Positions 1 to 5,965 are shown, counted from the stretch's first letter. The stretch: 9,099 nucleotides of DNA from an uncultured Collinsella sp. (GCA_900758845.1 CAAESW010000035.1:1-9099), one strand, 5' to 3'. A program made the numbers and translations. Notes: generated by a model from the sequence alone, not told the origin.

Positions 1-461
1 GCTGAGGTCTTGGCCGAGTCTCCAGCCGGGGGTATCGCAGCGGCACCCGTAGCGCCCTCCCCGGCCCCAACGCCGCCAACGCCCGAAGCCGCCCGCACGG
101 CCTCCGAGCGCTTCAGCGCAACGCGGATCCGTGCGAACAACTCCTCAATCGCAAACGGCTTGGTCAGGTAATCGTCGGCGCCGGCATCGAGCCCGGCCAC
201 CTTGTCCATCACGGCATCTCGCGCGGTGACCATAATCACCGGCACATCCTTGTGCTTGCGTACGCGCCGCAGGACCTCCATGCCGTTGAGCTGCGGCAAC
301 AGCACGTCGAGCAGAATCAGATCGTAGTCGCGCTCCAGCGCCAGGTCCACGGCGGTGCGGCCGTCGGCGGCGTGCTCCACCTGGTAGCCCTCGTGCTCCA
401 GCTCGAGCGTCACAAAGCGGGCGATTTTCTCCTCGTCCTCTACGATCAGGATTCGTGCCAT
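1..461 (-). CDS. OmpR-type response regulator, receiver domain (3' end outside window)
   Basis: This is the N-terminal 153 residues of a two-component response regulator, open to the left edge of the window. The translation begins MARILIVEDEEKIARF and holds a complete CheY-like receiver domain: acidic pair E8/D9, phospho-acceptor D52 (in LILLDVLLP), switch threonine T79 (VIMVTARD) and invariant lysine K101 (DYLTKPF). The GADDYLTKPF signature and the length suggest an OmpR/PhoB-class regulator whose winged-helix DNA-binding domain lies beyond position 1. From about residue 117 the chain becomes an Ala/Gly/Pro-rich low-complexity stretch (ASGVGGVGAGEGATGAAA), longer than the usual interdomain linker of this family. 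A GGGGG run about 6 nt before the ATG can serve as ribosome site. The upstream DUF4342 gene ends only 18 nt away on the same strand, so the two are probably co-transcribed. A partner histidine kinase is expected downstream, outside the window. Confidence 0.93.
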   Translation of the reverse strand, partial: MARILIVEDEEKIARFVTLELEHEGYQVEHAADGRTAVDLALERDYDLILLDVLLPQLNGMEVLRRVRKHKDVPVIMVTARDAVMDKVAGLDAGADDYLTKPFAIEELFARIRVALKRSEAVRAASGVGGVGAGEGATGAAAIPPAGDSAKTS

Positions 462-479
462 ACGTGCCCCCGTCTGCGA

Positions 480-1022
480 TTACTTGTCGTCGTTGAGATT
501 TTGCTTGATGTCGTCCGCGGCATCGGCAGCGTGATTCATAAGGTTGTTGATGCTGCCGGGCACGTCGCCGTCGCTATCGATGCGGTAACGCATGCCAAAG
601 AACAGGCCAATCAGCATCAGCCATATCGTGGCGCCCCAGGCAAACAGCGCGACGATGGGGATCAGGATGGGGATGTTGAGGATGATCGCATCGCGCCGCG
701 TGGCGATAAACTTGGTGTCCAGACTCAGGCGGAAGAGCTTTTTGAGGTACTCCCACACGCCGTCCATCTTCTTGGAGAAGTCGGTCTTTTCGCTCGACTT
801 CTCGTAGGCGGCCTGCGCGGCGACCATCTCGGCCGAGGGTTCATCGACCGGCTCGGACTCGGTGGCGGCATGCGCCGACGTGGTCTGCGTCTTGCCCTGC
901 GACTCGAGCCAAATGATGGCATCCAAAACGTTGCCGTCGGCAGCGTCGAGCGCGGCCTTGGCATCGGTGTAGCCCACGTTGCACTTGGTGCGGATGGTTT
1001 CAACTTTTTCGAGGTCGTCCAT
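480..1022 (-). CDS. DUF4342-type protein: UBA-like N-terminus plus C-terminal membrane segment
   Basis: A 180-residue protein. Residues 1-42 (LEKVETIRTKCNVGYTDAK, then NVLDAIIWLE) match the three-helix UBA/TS-N-like fold seen in nascent-polypeptide-associated proteins and at the start of bacterial DUF4342 proteins. Residues 45-80 are a polar Ala/Glu/Ser-rich linker. Residues 88-110 form an amphipathic basic stretch ending in the ATRRD motif. Residues about 112-145 are strongly hydrophobic (NIPILIPIVALFAWGATIWL, then MLIGLFFGMRYRI), enough for one long helix or a short two-helix hairpin. The tail is polar and acidic. The molecular function of the family is not known to me; binding of another protein through the UBA-like part at the membrane is inference. 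The start is supported by AAAGGA 7-8 nt upstream of the ATG. The gene precedes a response regulator by 18 nt, which suggests a role linked to that two-component system. Confidence 0.85.
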   Translation of the reverse strand: MDDLEKVETIRTKCNVGYTDAKAALDAADGNVLDAIIWLESQGKTQTTSAHAATESEPVDEPSAEMVAAQAAYEKSSEKTDFSKKMDGVWEYLKKLFRLSLDTKFIATRRDAIILNIPILIPIVALFAWGATIWLMLIGLFFGMRYRIDSDGDVPGSINNLMNHAADAADDIKQNLNDDK

Positions 1023-1356
1023 GACCTGTCCTTTCGTTCGATGGGCGCGAGCGTTGCGTTCGGCGGCCTGCGTTGCGCGGCGCCGCCCCGCCCCTTGTTC
1101 GAACTCTATAGTGCAGGTTATAGATTAAGCGATTCTTGAGCCAAGATTAATGTTGGATGAGTTTTTGGGTAGCGGTGGGAAAAGTATTAGACCTCGATAA
1201 CGGGGGATGTGGTGCCGGTGCAAAACGGCGTCAAAGGTTGGTCGAGCAGGCGGTTTCTCCATTGATGTCCGCACGACATGTGACACTTACCCTGCCGCCC
1301 TGCTCTGCCGCGGTGGCATATACCCGAACAGCGACCCTCTAAGGAGTTCGATACCA
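1023..1356. other. Divergent intergenic region between the DUF4342 operon and the small membrane protein
   Basis: This 334-nt gap separates two divergent units. The left part carries the putative minus-strand promoter at 1117-1144. The right part shows an extended -10-like TGGCATATA (1314-1322) on the plus strand, which would place a start site about 27 nt before the ATG at 1357; no good -35 accompanies it. Between these, GAGCAGGCGG (1244-1253) can pair with CCGCCCTGCTC (1295-1305, one bulged C), enclosing about 41 nt. I see no convincing gene, and open frames through it have no ribosome site or recognisable protein. Confidence 0.5.
1117..1144 (-). promoter_or_regulatory. Putative promoter of the DUF4342-response regulator operon
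   Basis: Read on the minus strand, TTGGCT (1139-1144) is followed after 16 nt by TATAAC (1117-1122), a fair match to a sigma-70-type promoter. It lies in a locally AT-rich patch inside an otherwise GC-rich intergenic region, about 95 nt before the ATG at 1022. This is pattern matching only; no start site is known. Confidence 0.45.
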
Positions 1357-1596
1357 ATGAGCGACAACACCAAGCATCTCGCAAAGAAGTGCGTCAAGGA
1401 CGCGGGGCCGTGCCTCGCGCTGTGCCTTGCCGGCGCAGCGGTCGCGCTGCTGGCTGTTCTGGGGCCGTTTGATGTGCTCCGAAGTGCCAGTTCTCTGCGC
1501 GTTTGCATGGCTCTTGCCGGCACCATGATGACCGGCGGCGTGCTCGATCTGATCTTTTGGGTGTTTGACCCGTTTGGATGGAAGAGCGAGGGGTAG
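1357..1596 (+). CDS. Small two-helix membrane protein, unknown function
   Basis: A 79-residue protein beginning MSDNTKHLAKKCVKDAG. I do not recognise a family. A short basic, polar N-terminus leads into two hydrophobic segments, about residues 18-37 (CLALCLAGAAVALLAVLGPF) and 50-70 (MALAGTMMTGGVLDLIFWVF), separated by a short loop with two arginines, so a helical hairpin with both ends inside is plausible. The C-terminus is DPFGWKSEG. The ATG at 1357 is chosen because AAGGAG sits about 10 nt upstream (1341-1346). The same frame is open further upstream to a start at 1207, but that extension has no ribosome site and reads like non-coding sequence. The next gene on this strand is the metallophosphoesterase 85 nt away; no terminator is visible between them, so co-transcription is possible but unproven. 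Confidence 0.72.
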   Translation: MSDNTKHLAKKCVKDAGPCLALCLAGAAVALLAVLGPFDVLRSASSLRVCMALAGTMMTGGVLDLIFWVFDPFGWKSEG

Positions 1597-1681
1597 GTCC
1601 CAAAGGATGGAAGGGCTGGAACGGTTGACTTAGTGATCGTGCAGAATGTGGGCTAGCGACTTACAGGGAAGTGGTGATCCG

Positions 1682-2407
1682 ATGACGGTCTATGTGACGG
1701 GCGATATTCACGGCGGCCTCGACATGCAAAAGCTGCGCGACTGGGATCTTGGGGATGGTCTGACAAGTGACGACTATCTCATCATCGCGGGCGACTTTGG
1801 CTTTCCGTGGGATTTCTCTGCCGAGGAATGTGCCGACATCGCCTGGCTGGAGTCGCGCCCCTATACCGTGCTGTTTGTCGACGGCAACCACGAGCGTTTC
1901 GATCACTGGTCGGAGCGCCCCATGGAGTTGTGGCACGGCGGGCTGACGCAGCGCCTGTCGGATACCTCTCCCATACGGCGCCTGACGCGTGGCGAGACTT
2001 TCGAGCTCGATGACTCAATGATCTTTACCATGGGCGGCGCCACGAGCGTGGACAAGGAATATCGCATTCCGTATTCCAGCTGGTGGCCGCAAGAGCTTCC
2101 GGACGAGCGCAACTTTGAGGAGGCGCGGGCAAAGCTCGACAGCGTGGGCTGGAAGGTCGACTACGTGATCACCCACACCTGCTCCACGCGCATGCTTTCG
2201 CCCACGCTTTATCCGGCACCCGGCTGGAATTACCCCGCCGTTGATCGGCTTACGGCATTTTTCGATGAGCTGGAAGACCGCTTGGATTACAAGCGCTGGT
2301 ACTACGGGCATTTTCATCGGGATGCCAACCCTGCCGAGCGCCATACCGTGCTCTACGACTGCATCGTTCGCCTGGGCGACGAACTCCAGCCCTGGGATGT
2401 CGCGTAG
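1682..2407 (+). CDS. Calcineurin-like metallophosphoesterase
   Basis: A 241-residue cytoplasmic hydrolase with the full metal-binding set of the calcineurin-like phosphoesterase fold: GDIHG (D8, H10), GDFG (D38), GNHE (N69, H70), a TH motif (H165) and GHFH (H210, H212). These residues would hold a dinuclear metal centre that hydrolyses phosphomonoesters or phosphodiesters. The substrate cannot be read from the sequence. The enzyme is compact with no signal peptide or membrane helix, typical of soluble bacterial members. The ATG at 1682 is preferred because MTVYVTGDIHG places the first motif at the usual distance from the N-terminus and an AGGGAAG stretch precedes it. The ATG at 1646 would add 12 unlikely residues without a ribosome site. 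A TTGACT at 1625-1630 could be a -35, but no matching -10 is obvious. The gene ends 15 nt from the convergent gluQ stop. Confidence 0.92.
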   Translation: MTVYVTGDIHGGLDMQKLRDWDLGDGLTSDDYLIIAGDFGFPWDFSAEECADIAWLESRPYTVLFVDGNHERFDHWSERPMELWHGGLTQRLSDTSPIRRLTRGETFELDDSMIFTMGGATSVDKEYRIPYSSWWPQELPDERNFEEARAKLDSVGWKVDYVITHTCSTRMLSPTLYPAPGWNYPAVDRLTAFFDELEDRLDYKRWYYGHFHRDANPAERHTVLYDCIVRLGDELQPWDVA

Positions 2408-2422
2408 GGGCGGGGTGGCTGG

Positions 2423-3433
2423 CTACTCGACCGTTACAGTGATGTTTTCCCGATGCGTACGGATAACATCCCAGCTAAAGTGCTCAACCAGCTGCTCGGC
2501 AGAGCGCGGTGTGGCGTCCGGCGCGATGCCTGTTTGCCCGGTGAGCCAGCCCAGCAGTGCCTCGGGCGCGCCAAAGCGGGCGCGGAGCTCGCCCAGGTCC
2601 AGGTCGCGGTCGCGCTTGGAAAGGCGGCGGCCGTCCGGCGACATGAGCAGCGGAATGTGCGCGTAGTGCGGTGTGGGAAGTCCCAGCAGATGCTGCAGGT
2701 AGATTTGGCGGGGCGTGGAGCCCAGCAGATCGCATCCGCGCACGACCTCGGTGACGTCCATGGCAGCGTCGTCGACCACCACGGCTAGCTGGTAGGCAAA
2801 AACGCCGTCGCTGCGGCGCACCAAAAAGTCACCGCACTCGGTGGCGAGTGCTTCGCATTGGGCTCCGTACGTGCGGTCCACGAATTCGATCACGTCGCTG
2901 GCGAGGTCGTCGACGGTGGGCACGCGCAGGCGCGTGGCCGGAGCACGCAGGGCACTGCGGCGGGTGATTTCTTCAGCAGAAAGACCTCTGCAGGCGCCGC
3001 GGTAGATGGGCGTGCCGTCGCTGGCGTGCGGCGCGCTCGCGGCGTGGAGTTCGGCACGCGTGCAAAAACAGGGATAGGTGAGGCGGGCGTCTTGCAGCTG
3101 GCGCAGGGCGTCCTCGTACAGATCCAGGCGATCGTGCTGGTAGTAGGGGCCTTCGTCCCACTCGAGCCCCAGCCAGGTCAGATCGTCAATCAGTTGAGCG
3201 GCAAGTTCCGGGCGCTTGCAGCGATCGTCCAGGTCCTCGATGCGCAGCACGATGCTGCCGCCCTGGCTGCGGGCCGAAAGCCACGAGCACAGGCAGCTGA
3301 ACACGTTGCCCAGGTGCATGCGGCCCGAGGGCGACGGGGCGAAACGGCCCACGACGGGCGCGGGGGCGGAGGCGGGTGGCGTCGCTGGCGCGTCCGCGGC
3401 GGGCGTTGCTATGTTGCGTGTTTTGATATCCAT
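2423..3433 (-). CDS. gluQ: Glutamyl-Q tRNA(Asp) synthetase
   Basis: A 336-residue paralogue of the glutamyl-tRNA synthetase catalytic core that lacks the anticodon-binding domain. In the family it attaches glutamate to the queuosine base at position 34 of tRNA-Asp. Visible signatures are the class I HIGH-like motif in RFAPSPSGRMHLGN (residues 30-43), RIEDLDD (64-70), the zinc site typical of GluQ with C122, C124, Y144 and C148 (PCFC and YRGAC), and the KMSKS-like RRLSKRD (269-275). Full GltX enzymes are roughly 150 residues longer, which favours GluQ. The first 26 residues are an Ala/Pro-rich extension (ATPAADAPATPPASAPAPVV) absent from most homologues. The ATG at 3433 is chosen because upstream codons lack family similarity and a TATACT -10 lies 7 nt before it, suggesting a leaderless message. 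The gene implies that the organism has queuosine. It faces the phosphoesterase gene tail to tail. Confidence 0.93.
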   Translation of the reverse strand: MDIKTRNIATPAADAPATPPASAPAPVVGRFAPSPSGRMHLGNVFSCLCSWLSARSQGGSIVLRIEDLDDRCKRPELAAQLIDDLTWLGLEWDEGPYYQHDRLDLYEDALRQLQDARLTYPCFCTRAELHAASAPHASDGTPIYRGACRGLSAEEITRRSALRAPATRLRVPTVDDLASDVIEFVDRTYGAQCEALATECGDFLVRRSDGVFAYQLAVVVDDAAMDVTEVVRGCDLLGSTPRQIYLQHLLGLPTPHYAHIPLLMSPDGRRLSKRDRDLDLGELRARFGAPEALLGWLTGQTGIAPDATPRSAEQLVEHFSWDVIRTHRENITVTVE

Positions 3434-3440
3434 GCGGACG

Positions 3441-3446
3441 AGTATA
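3441..3446 (-). promoter_or_regulatory. Putative -10 element for leaderless gluQ transcript
   Basis: On the minus strand TATACT ends 7 nt before the A of the gluQ ATG, so transcription would begin at or within a few bases of the start codon. No Shine-Dalgarno sequence is present upstream of the ATG, which fits leaderless translation, common in Actinobacteria. A matching -35 is not visible (CGCCTC at the 17-nt position), so the call is tentative. Confidence 0.42.
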
Positions 3447-3532
3447 GCGCGGGACGCGATGGGGAGGCGTCGCTGTGGTCCGTAAGTTGTCGGGGCCCCG
3501 CATTGCGTGTGACGGGCTGCAGACTCGGTGCT

Positions 3533-3561
3533 TTGATTCCCGTCCATCAACTTGGTACCTT
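3533..3561 (+). promoter_or_regulatory. Putative promoter ahead of hairpin-rich region
   Basis: TTGATT (3533-3538) and TACCTT (3556-3561) are separated by exactly 17 nt. A start site would fall near 3568, just before the 13-bp hairpin. The -10 match is weak, so this could be chance. Confidence 0.3.
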
Positions 3562-3569
3562 AGACGACA

Positions 3570-3605
3570 GAAACCCCGGCAGCTCTTCGCAACTGCCGGG
3601 GTTTC
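3570..3605. other. Perfect 13-bp hairpin without a T-run
   Basis: GAAACCCCGGCAG (3570-3582) is the exact reverse complement of CTGCCGGGGTTTC (3593-3605), with a 10-nt loop. Neither strand has a T-run after the stem: the plus strand continues CCGCGGAAAAGG and the minus strand CTGTCGTC. It is therefore not a canonical intrinsic terminator. It could be a structured RNA helix, a terminator of unusual type or a protein-binding inverted repeat. Confidence 0.75.
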
Positions 3606-3630
3606 CGCGGAAAAGGGGGACATGATCCTC

Positions 3631-3681
3631 GAGCGAACGGCAAAGGGGCAAACCGTTTTCGCTCAACTGCTTTATGCCCCT
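3631..3681 (+). other. Second hairpin with possible pseudoknot
   Basis: GAGCGAACGG (3631-3640) pairs with CCGTTTTCGCTC (3653-3664) apart from a two-base bulge, leaving a 12-nt loop. Part of that loop, AGGGGCA (3644-3650), is the exact complement of TGCCCCT (3675-3681), so an H-type pseudoknot of 7 bp is possible. The evidence is base complementarity only. Confidence 0.4.
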
Positions 3682-3785
3682 CGGCTGGCGGCTCAATCAG
3701 CGCGTGCCGCGCCCACACAAAGCCGCTACACCTGTGACGGAGCTATGAAGTGGTATCTATTGCTGGCGCAGGCCATGCCAAGGAG

Positions 3786-3828
3786 TGTCCCAGATTGCCG
3801 GCAGATAAGGAACGTCCCCAGGTGCCGG
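3786..3828 (+). repeat. 43-nt structured intergenic repeat, copy 1 (core TGCCGGCA)
   Basis: The layout is TGTCCC (3786-3791), 4 nt, the 8-bp palindrome TGCCGGCA (3796-3803), 5 nt, GGAACGTCCC (3809-3818), 4 nt, then TGCCGG (3823-3828), a repeat of the first six core bases. The right half of the core, CCGGCA, can pair with the terminal TGCCGG across a 19-nt loop carrying the GGAACGTCCC block. It has the same blocks, loop length and total length as the copy at 5966-6008. It lies 113 nt upstream of the DUF2207 start codon. It looks like a REP-type or miniature mobile repeat; the family name is unknown to me. Confidence 0.7.
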
Positions 3829-3941
3829 TCGCGGGCGTGACTTTCGTCCCGTTTGATACTCCGCTGGCCTAGATGTTCGTCATGTGCGCCCGTAAACGTG
3901 GGACAATGGCGTTACTGGTATCACAGACAAAGGACGTGCCC

Positions 3942-5885
3942 ATGAACGACCCCGTTGCCAAAACCTGTCGGCAGCGCCGCCTGTTTGCGCGATTTGCTTC
4001 CGTCTGCGCACTCGTCGCGCTTGCATTGCTGCTACTGCCCGCCGCCGCGCACGCCGACGGTTATTCCATGACCCAAACCTATATCAGTGCCACGGTTGAG
4101 GCCGATGGATCGCTGACCGTTGTCGAGGGACGCCAGTTTGATTTCGACGACGACATCAACGGCGTGTTTTGGGAGATCAATACGGGCACCAACCAGCAGG
4201 GCGGCACGGCGGGCGTCGACGTGCTGAGTGTCGAGGAAGAGGACACCGCGTTTAACAAAGTCGATAGCGCGAACAAGGGCGATTCTGGCGTCTACACGGT
4301 CGAGCAGACCAGTGACGGCGTAAGGATTAAGGTGTTCAGCCCCCACGAGAGCGGCGACAGCGCGATCTATTTTGTGAGCTACACCATGACCGGTGCGGTT
4401 ATGAACTGGGCCGATACCGCCGAGCTCTACTGGAAGTTCGTGGGCGACGGCTGGTCTGCGGATTCCGACGATGTCGAGATGGAAGTGCGCTTCGCAAATG
4501 CCGCTGCCGGGACGGCGGCCGTCAAGGGCGATAATTTCCGCGCATGGGGCCACGGCCCGCTGACGGGCGATGTATCGCTCGATGCGGACGAACCCATGGT
4601 CACCTATACCATTCCCTGTGTGCATCAGGGCGAATTCGCCGAGGCACGCATCGCCTTCCCTAGCGACTGGGTGCCGCAGCTTACCGCCTCGGGCGAAGAG
4701 CGCATGTCAACGATCATGAGCGAAGAGAAGGAATGGGCTGACGAGGCTAACGCCCGCCGCGCTCACGCTCGCATGATTGCCAATGCACTTGCCGTGCTAA
4801 GTGTTGTCGCGGCGTTGGCCTTTACCGGCACAATCGTTGTGCTTAAGCTGCGCCGCCGTAAGCCCAAGCCGCTTTTCCAGGACGAATATTTCCGCGATGT
4901 GCCTTCGGCCGACCATCCCGCCGTGCTTTCGGCTCTCATGAGCTGGAACGAGGTGCCCGATCAGGCATATATCGCCACGCTTATGAAGCTCACCGACGAC
5001 CGTGTGATCAAGCTGGAGCAGGCGACCGTGACCAAGGCCAAGAAGGGCCTGTTGGGGCGTGAAAAAGAAGAGCAGACGTATCGCGTGACGGTGAGTGATG
5101 CGGGCTGGAAGTCGGCCAAGGGCATTGACCGCATGGTGCTCAAGGTCTTCTTTGCCGGTGCTAAGCCCGACGAGAACGGTGATCGCTCGCGCACGTTTGA
5201 CGAGCTGCAGCACTACGTCAAGCAGCACGCTACGCCCGTGGGCGACAAGCTCGAGGACTATCAGAACACCGTTAAGGGCAAGTTGGCCGATAGCGAGTAC
5301 GTTGCCTCGGACGGCATTGTCGCAATGGTGTTTTGCCTGGTTCTTGGTATTCTGATCGCCTTTATTCCCGTGGGATCCATCTTCTTTACCGATGGCGCAC
5401 AGGCGAACATTACCGCCGCGGTTATCTCGGTGCCGATTGTGCTGGTGGGTATCGGCGTGGGCCTTACGTTCCGCCGCTTTACGCCGGAGGGCGCCGAGGT
5501 GGCGGCTCGCTGCAAGGCACTTAAGCATTGGCTCGAGGACTTCACTCGTCTAAAGGAAGCCGTCCCCGGCGATCTGGTGCTGTGGAACAAGCTGCTGGTG
5601 ATGGGCGTGGCGCTGGGTGTTTCCAAGGAAGTGCTGCGTCAGCTTGCCGAGGCCGTGCCGCCCGAGGTGCGCGAGGCCGACGGCTTCTATGACAATTATC
5701 CCTGCTACTGGTGGTACTACCATCATTACGGTATCGAGTCTCCGCTCGATTCGTTCGACGACGTGTATCACGAGAGCATCCGTGAGCTGGCGTCGAGCTC
5801 CGACAGCTCGGGCGGCGGCGGAGGCGGCGGCTTCTCTGGCGGCGGAGGCGGCGGCGTCGGCGGAGGCGGCGGCGGAACGTTCTAG
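3942..5885 (+). CDS. DUF2207 membrane protein with signal peptide and poly-Gly C-terminus
   Basis: A 647-residue exported membrane protein. The N-terminus has basic residues, a hydrophobic core (VCALVALALLLLPAAAHADG, residues 21-40) and an Ala-x-Ala-type cleavage site near 36-38. The exported part, residues about 40-275, is the beta-rich domain typical of DUF2207 (VEADGSLTVVEGRQFDFDDD, DINGVFWEIN). A membrane helix at about 279-302 is followed by basic LRRRKPKP, then a cytoplasmic part with DQAYIATLMKLTDDRVIKLE, two more helices (about 459-483 and 488-510) and the conserved segment ALKHWLEDFTRLKEAVPGDL. An aromatic patch, CYWWYYHHYG (588-597), precedes a Ser-rich then Gly-rich tail ending GGTF. 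The family function is unknown; some members sit beside LemA or TPM-domain genes, which are absent here. The ATG at 3942 has AAAGGA 7 nt upstream and gives a proper signal peptide; the ATG at 3873 would add 23 residues without a ribosome site. A terminator follows closely, so it is probably monocistronic. Confidence 0.92.
   Translation: MNDPVAKTCRQRRLFARFASVCALVALALLLLPAAAHADGYSMTQTYISATVEADGSLTVVEGRQFDFDDDINGVFWEINTGTNQQGGTAGVDVLSVEEEDTAFNKVDSANKGDSGVYTVEQTSDGVRIKVFSPHESGDSAIYFVSYTMTGAVMNWADTAELYWKFVGDGWSADSDDVEMEVRFANAAAGTAAVKGDNFRAWGHGPLTGDVSLDADEPMVTYTIPCVHQGEFAEARIAFPSDWVPQLTASGEERMSTIMSEEKEWADEANARRAHARMIANALAVLSVVAALAFTGTIVVLKLRRRKPKPLFQDEYFRDVPSADHPAVLSALMSWNEVPDQAYIATLMKLTDDRVIKLEQATVTKAKKGLLGREKEEQTYRVTVSDAGWKSAKGIDRMVLKVFFAGAKPDENGDRSRTFDELQHYVKQHATPVGDKLEDYQNTVKGKLADSEYVASDGIVAMVFCLVLGILIAFIPVGSIFFTDGAQANITAAVISVPIVLVGIGVGLTFRRFTPEGAEVAARCKALKHWLEDFTRLKEAVPGDLVLWNKLLVMGVALGVSKEVLRQLAEAVPPEVREADGFYDNYPCYWWYYHHYGIESPLDSFDDVYHESIRELASSSDSSGGGGGGGFSGGGGGGVGGGGGGTF
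5811..5876 (+). repeat. GGC/GGA codon repeat encoding the poly-glycine tail
   Basis: Twenty-two codons that are almost all GGC or GGA, interrupted only by TTC TCT and GTC, encode the tail of the DUF2207 protein (residues 624-645). Such triplet runs can slip during replication, so tail length may vary between strains. The Gly-rich end itself is a usual trait of this family. Confidence 0.85.
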
Positions 5886-5900
5886 CGCGCTCTGATTTTT

Positions 5901-5945
5901 GGGATGGATCTTCTCCGGCGACTGCCGACGGATCCATCCCATTTT
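5901..5945 (+). terminator. Rho-independent terminator of the DUF2207 gene
   Basis: GGGATGGATC (5901-5910) pairs perfectly with GATCCATCCC (5931-5940), and the stem is followed by ATTTTT. Inside the 20-nt loop CGGC (5916-5919) and GCCG (5924-5927) can form a second short stem. It starts 15 nt after the stop codon at 5885. The T-run follows the stem only on the plus strand, so it serves this gene and not the convergent acetyltransferase. Confidence 0.9.
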
Positions 5946-5965
5946 TATGCGCTACCTACGAAGAC

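Larger units (their letters stand above)
3434..3941. other. 508-nt non-coding gap between gluQ and the DUF2207 gene, rich in hairpins
   Basis: No open frame here has a convincing ribosome site and protein-like composition. From left to right it holds the gluQ -10 (3441-3446), a plus-strand promoter-like pair TTGATT (3533-3538) and TACCTT (3556-3561) 17 nt apart, a perfect 13-bp hairpin (3570-3605), a second hairpin (3631-3664), a third nested structure (3688-3726), and a 43-nt structured repeat (3786-3828). The promoter of the DUF2207 gene should lie in the last 110 nt, but I see no good consensus pair; GACAAT at 3902-3907 is the best -10-like word. Confidence 0.6.

Noticed and set aside
252..1139. 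Long plus-strand open frame across the response regulator and DUF4342 genes
   Set aside because: It is antisense to two well-supported genes, has His/Gln/Val-rich non-protein-like composition and no family motifs.
1596..1624. Possible third copy of the repeat: GGTCCC, 16 nt, GGAACGG
   Set aside because: Spacing is similar but there is no palindromic core, the second block lacks the T(C/T)CC part, and no terminal 6-mer follows. Likely chance.
1625..1656. TTGACT as a promoter -35 for the metallophosphoesterase gene
   Set aside because: No acceptable -10 lies 16-18 nt downstream, so it was not listed as a promoter.
3622..3840. Possible 72-residue gene with AGGGGGAC just before an ATG
   Set aside because: The purine run is too close to the ATG, the product has no protein-like pattern, and its end is simply translation of the 43-nt repeat. 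The stretch is better explained by RNA or DNA structure.
3873..3941. Upstream start that would lengthen the DUF2207 protein by 23 residues
   Set aside because: The later ATG has AAAGGA at good spacing and gives a normal signal peptide; the upstream ATG has neither.
4797..5528. Minus-strand open frames opposite the DUF2207 gene
   Set aside because: They mirror the coding strand of a convincing protein and lack ribosome sites or domains.
5874..5882. GGAACGTTC at the end of the DUF2207 gene resembling the repeat's central block
   Set aside because: These are the codons for the final Gly-Thr-Phe; no core or TGTCCC block surrounds them.
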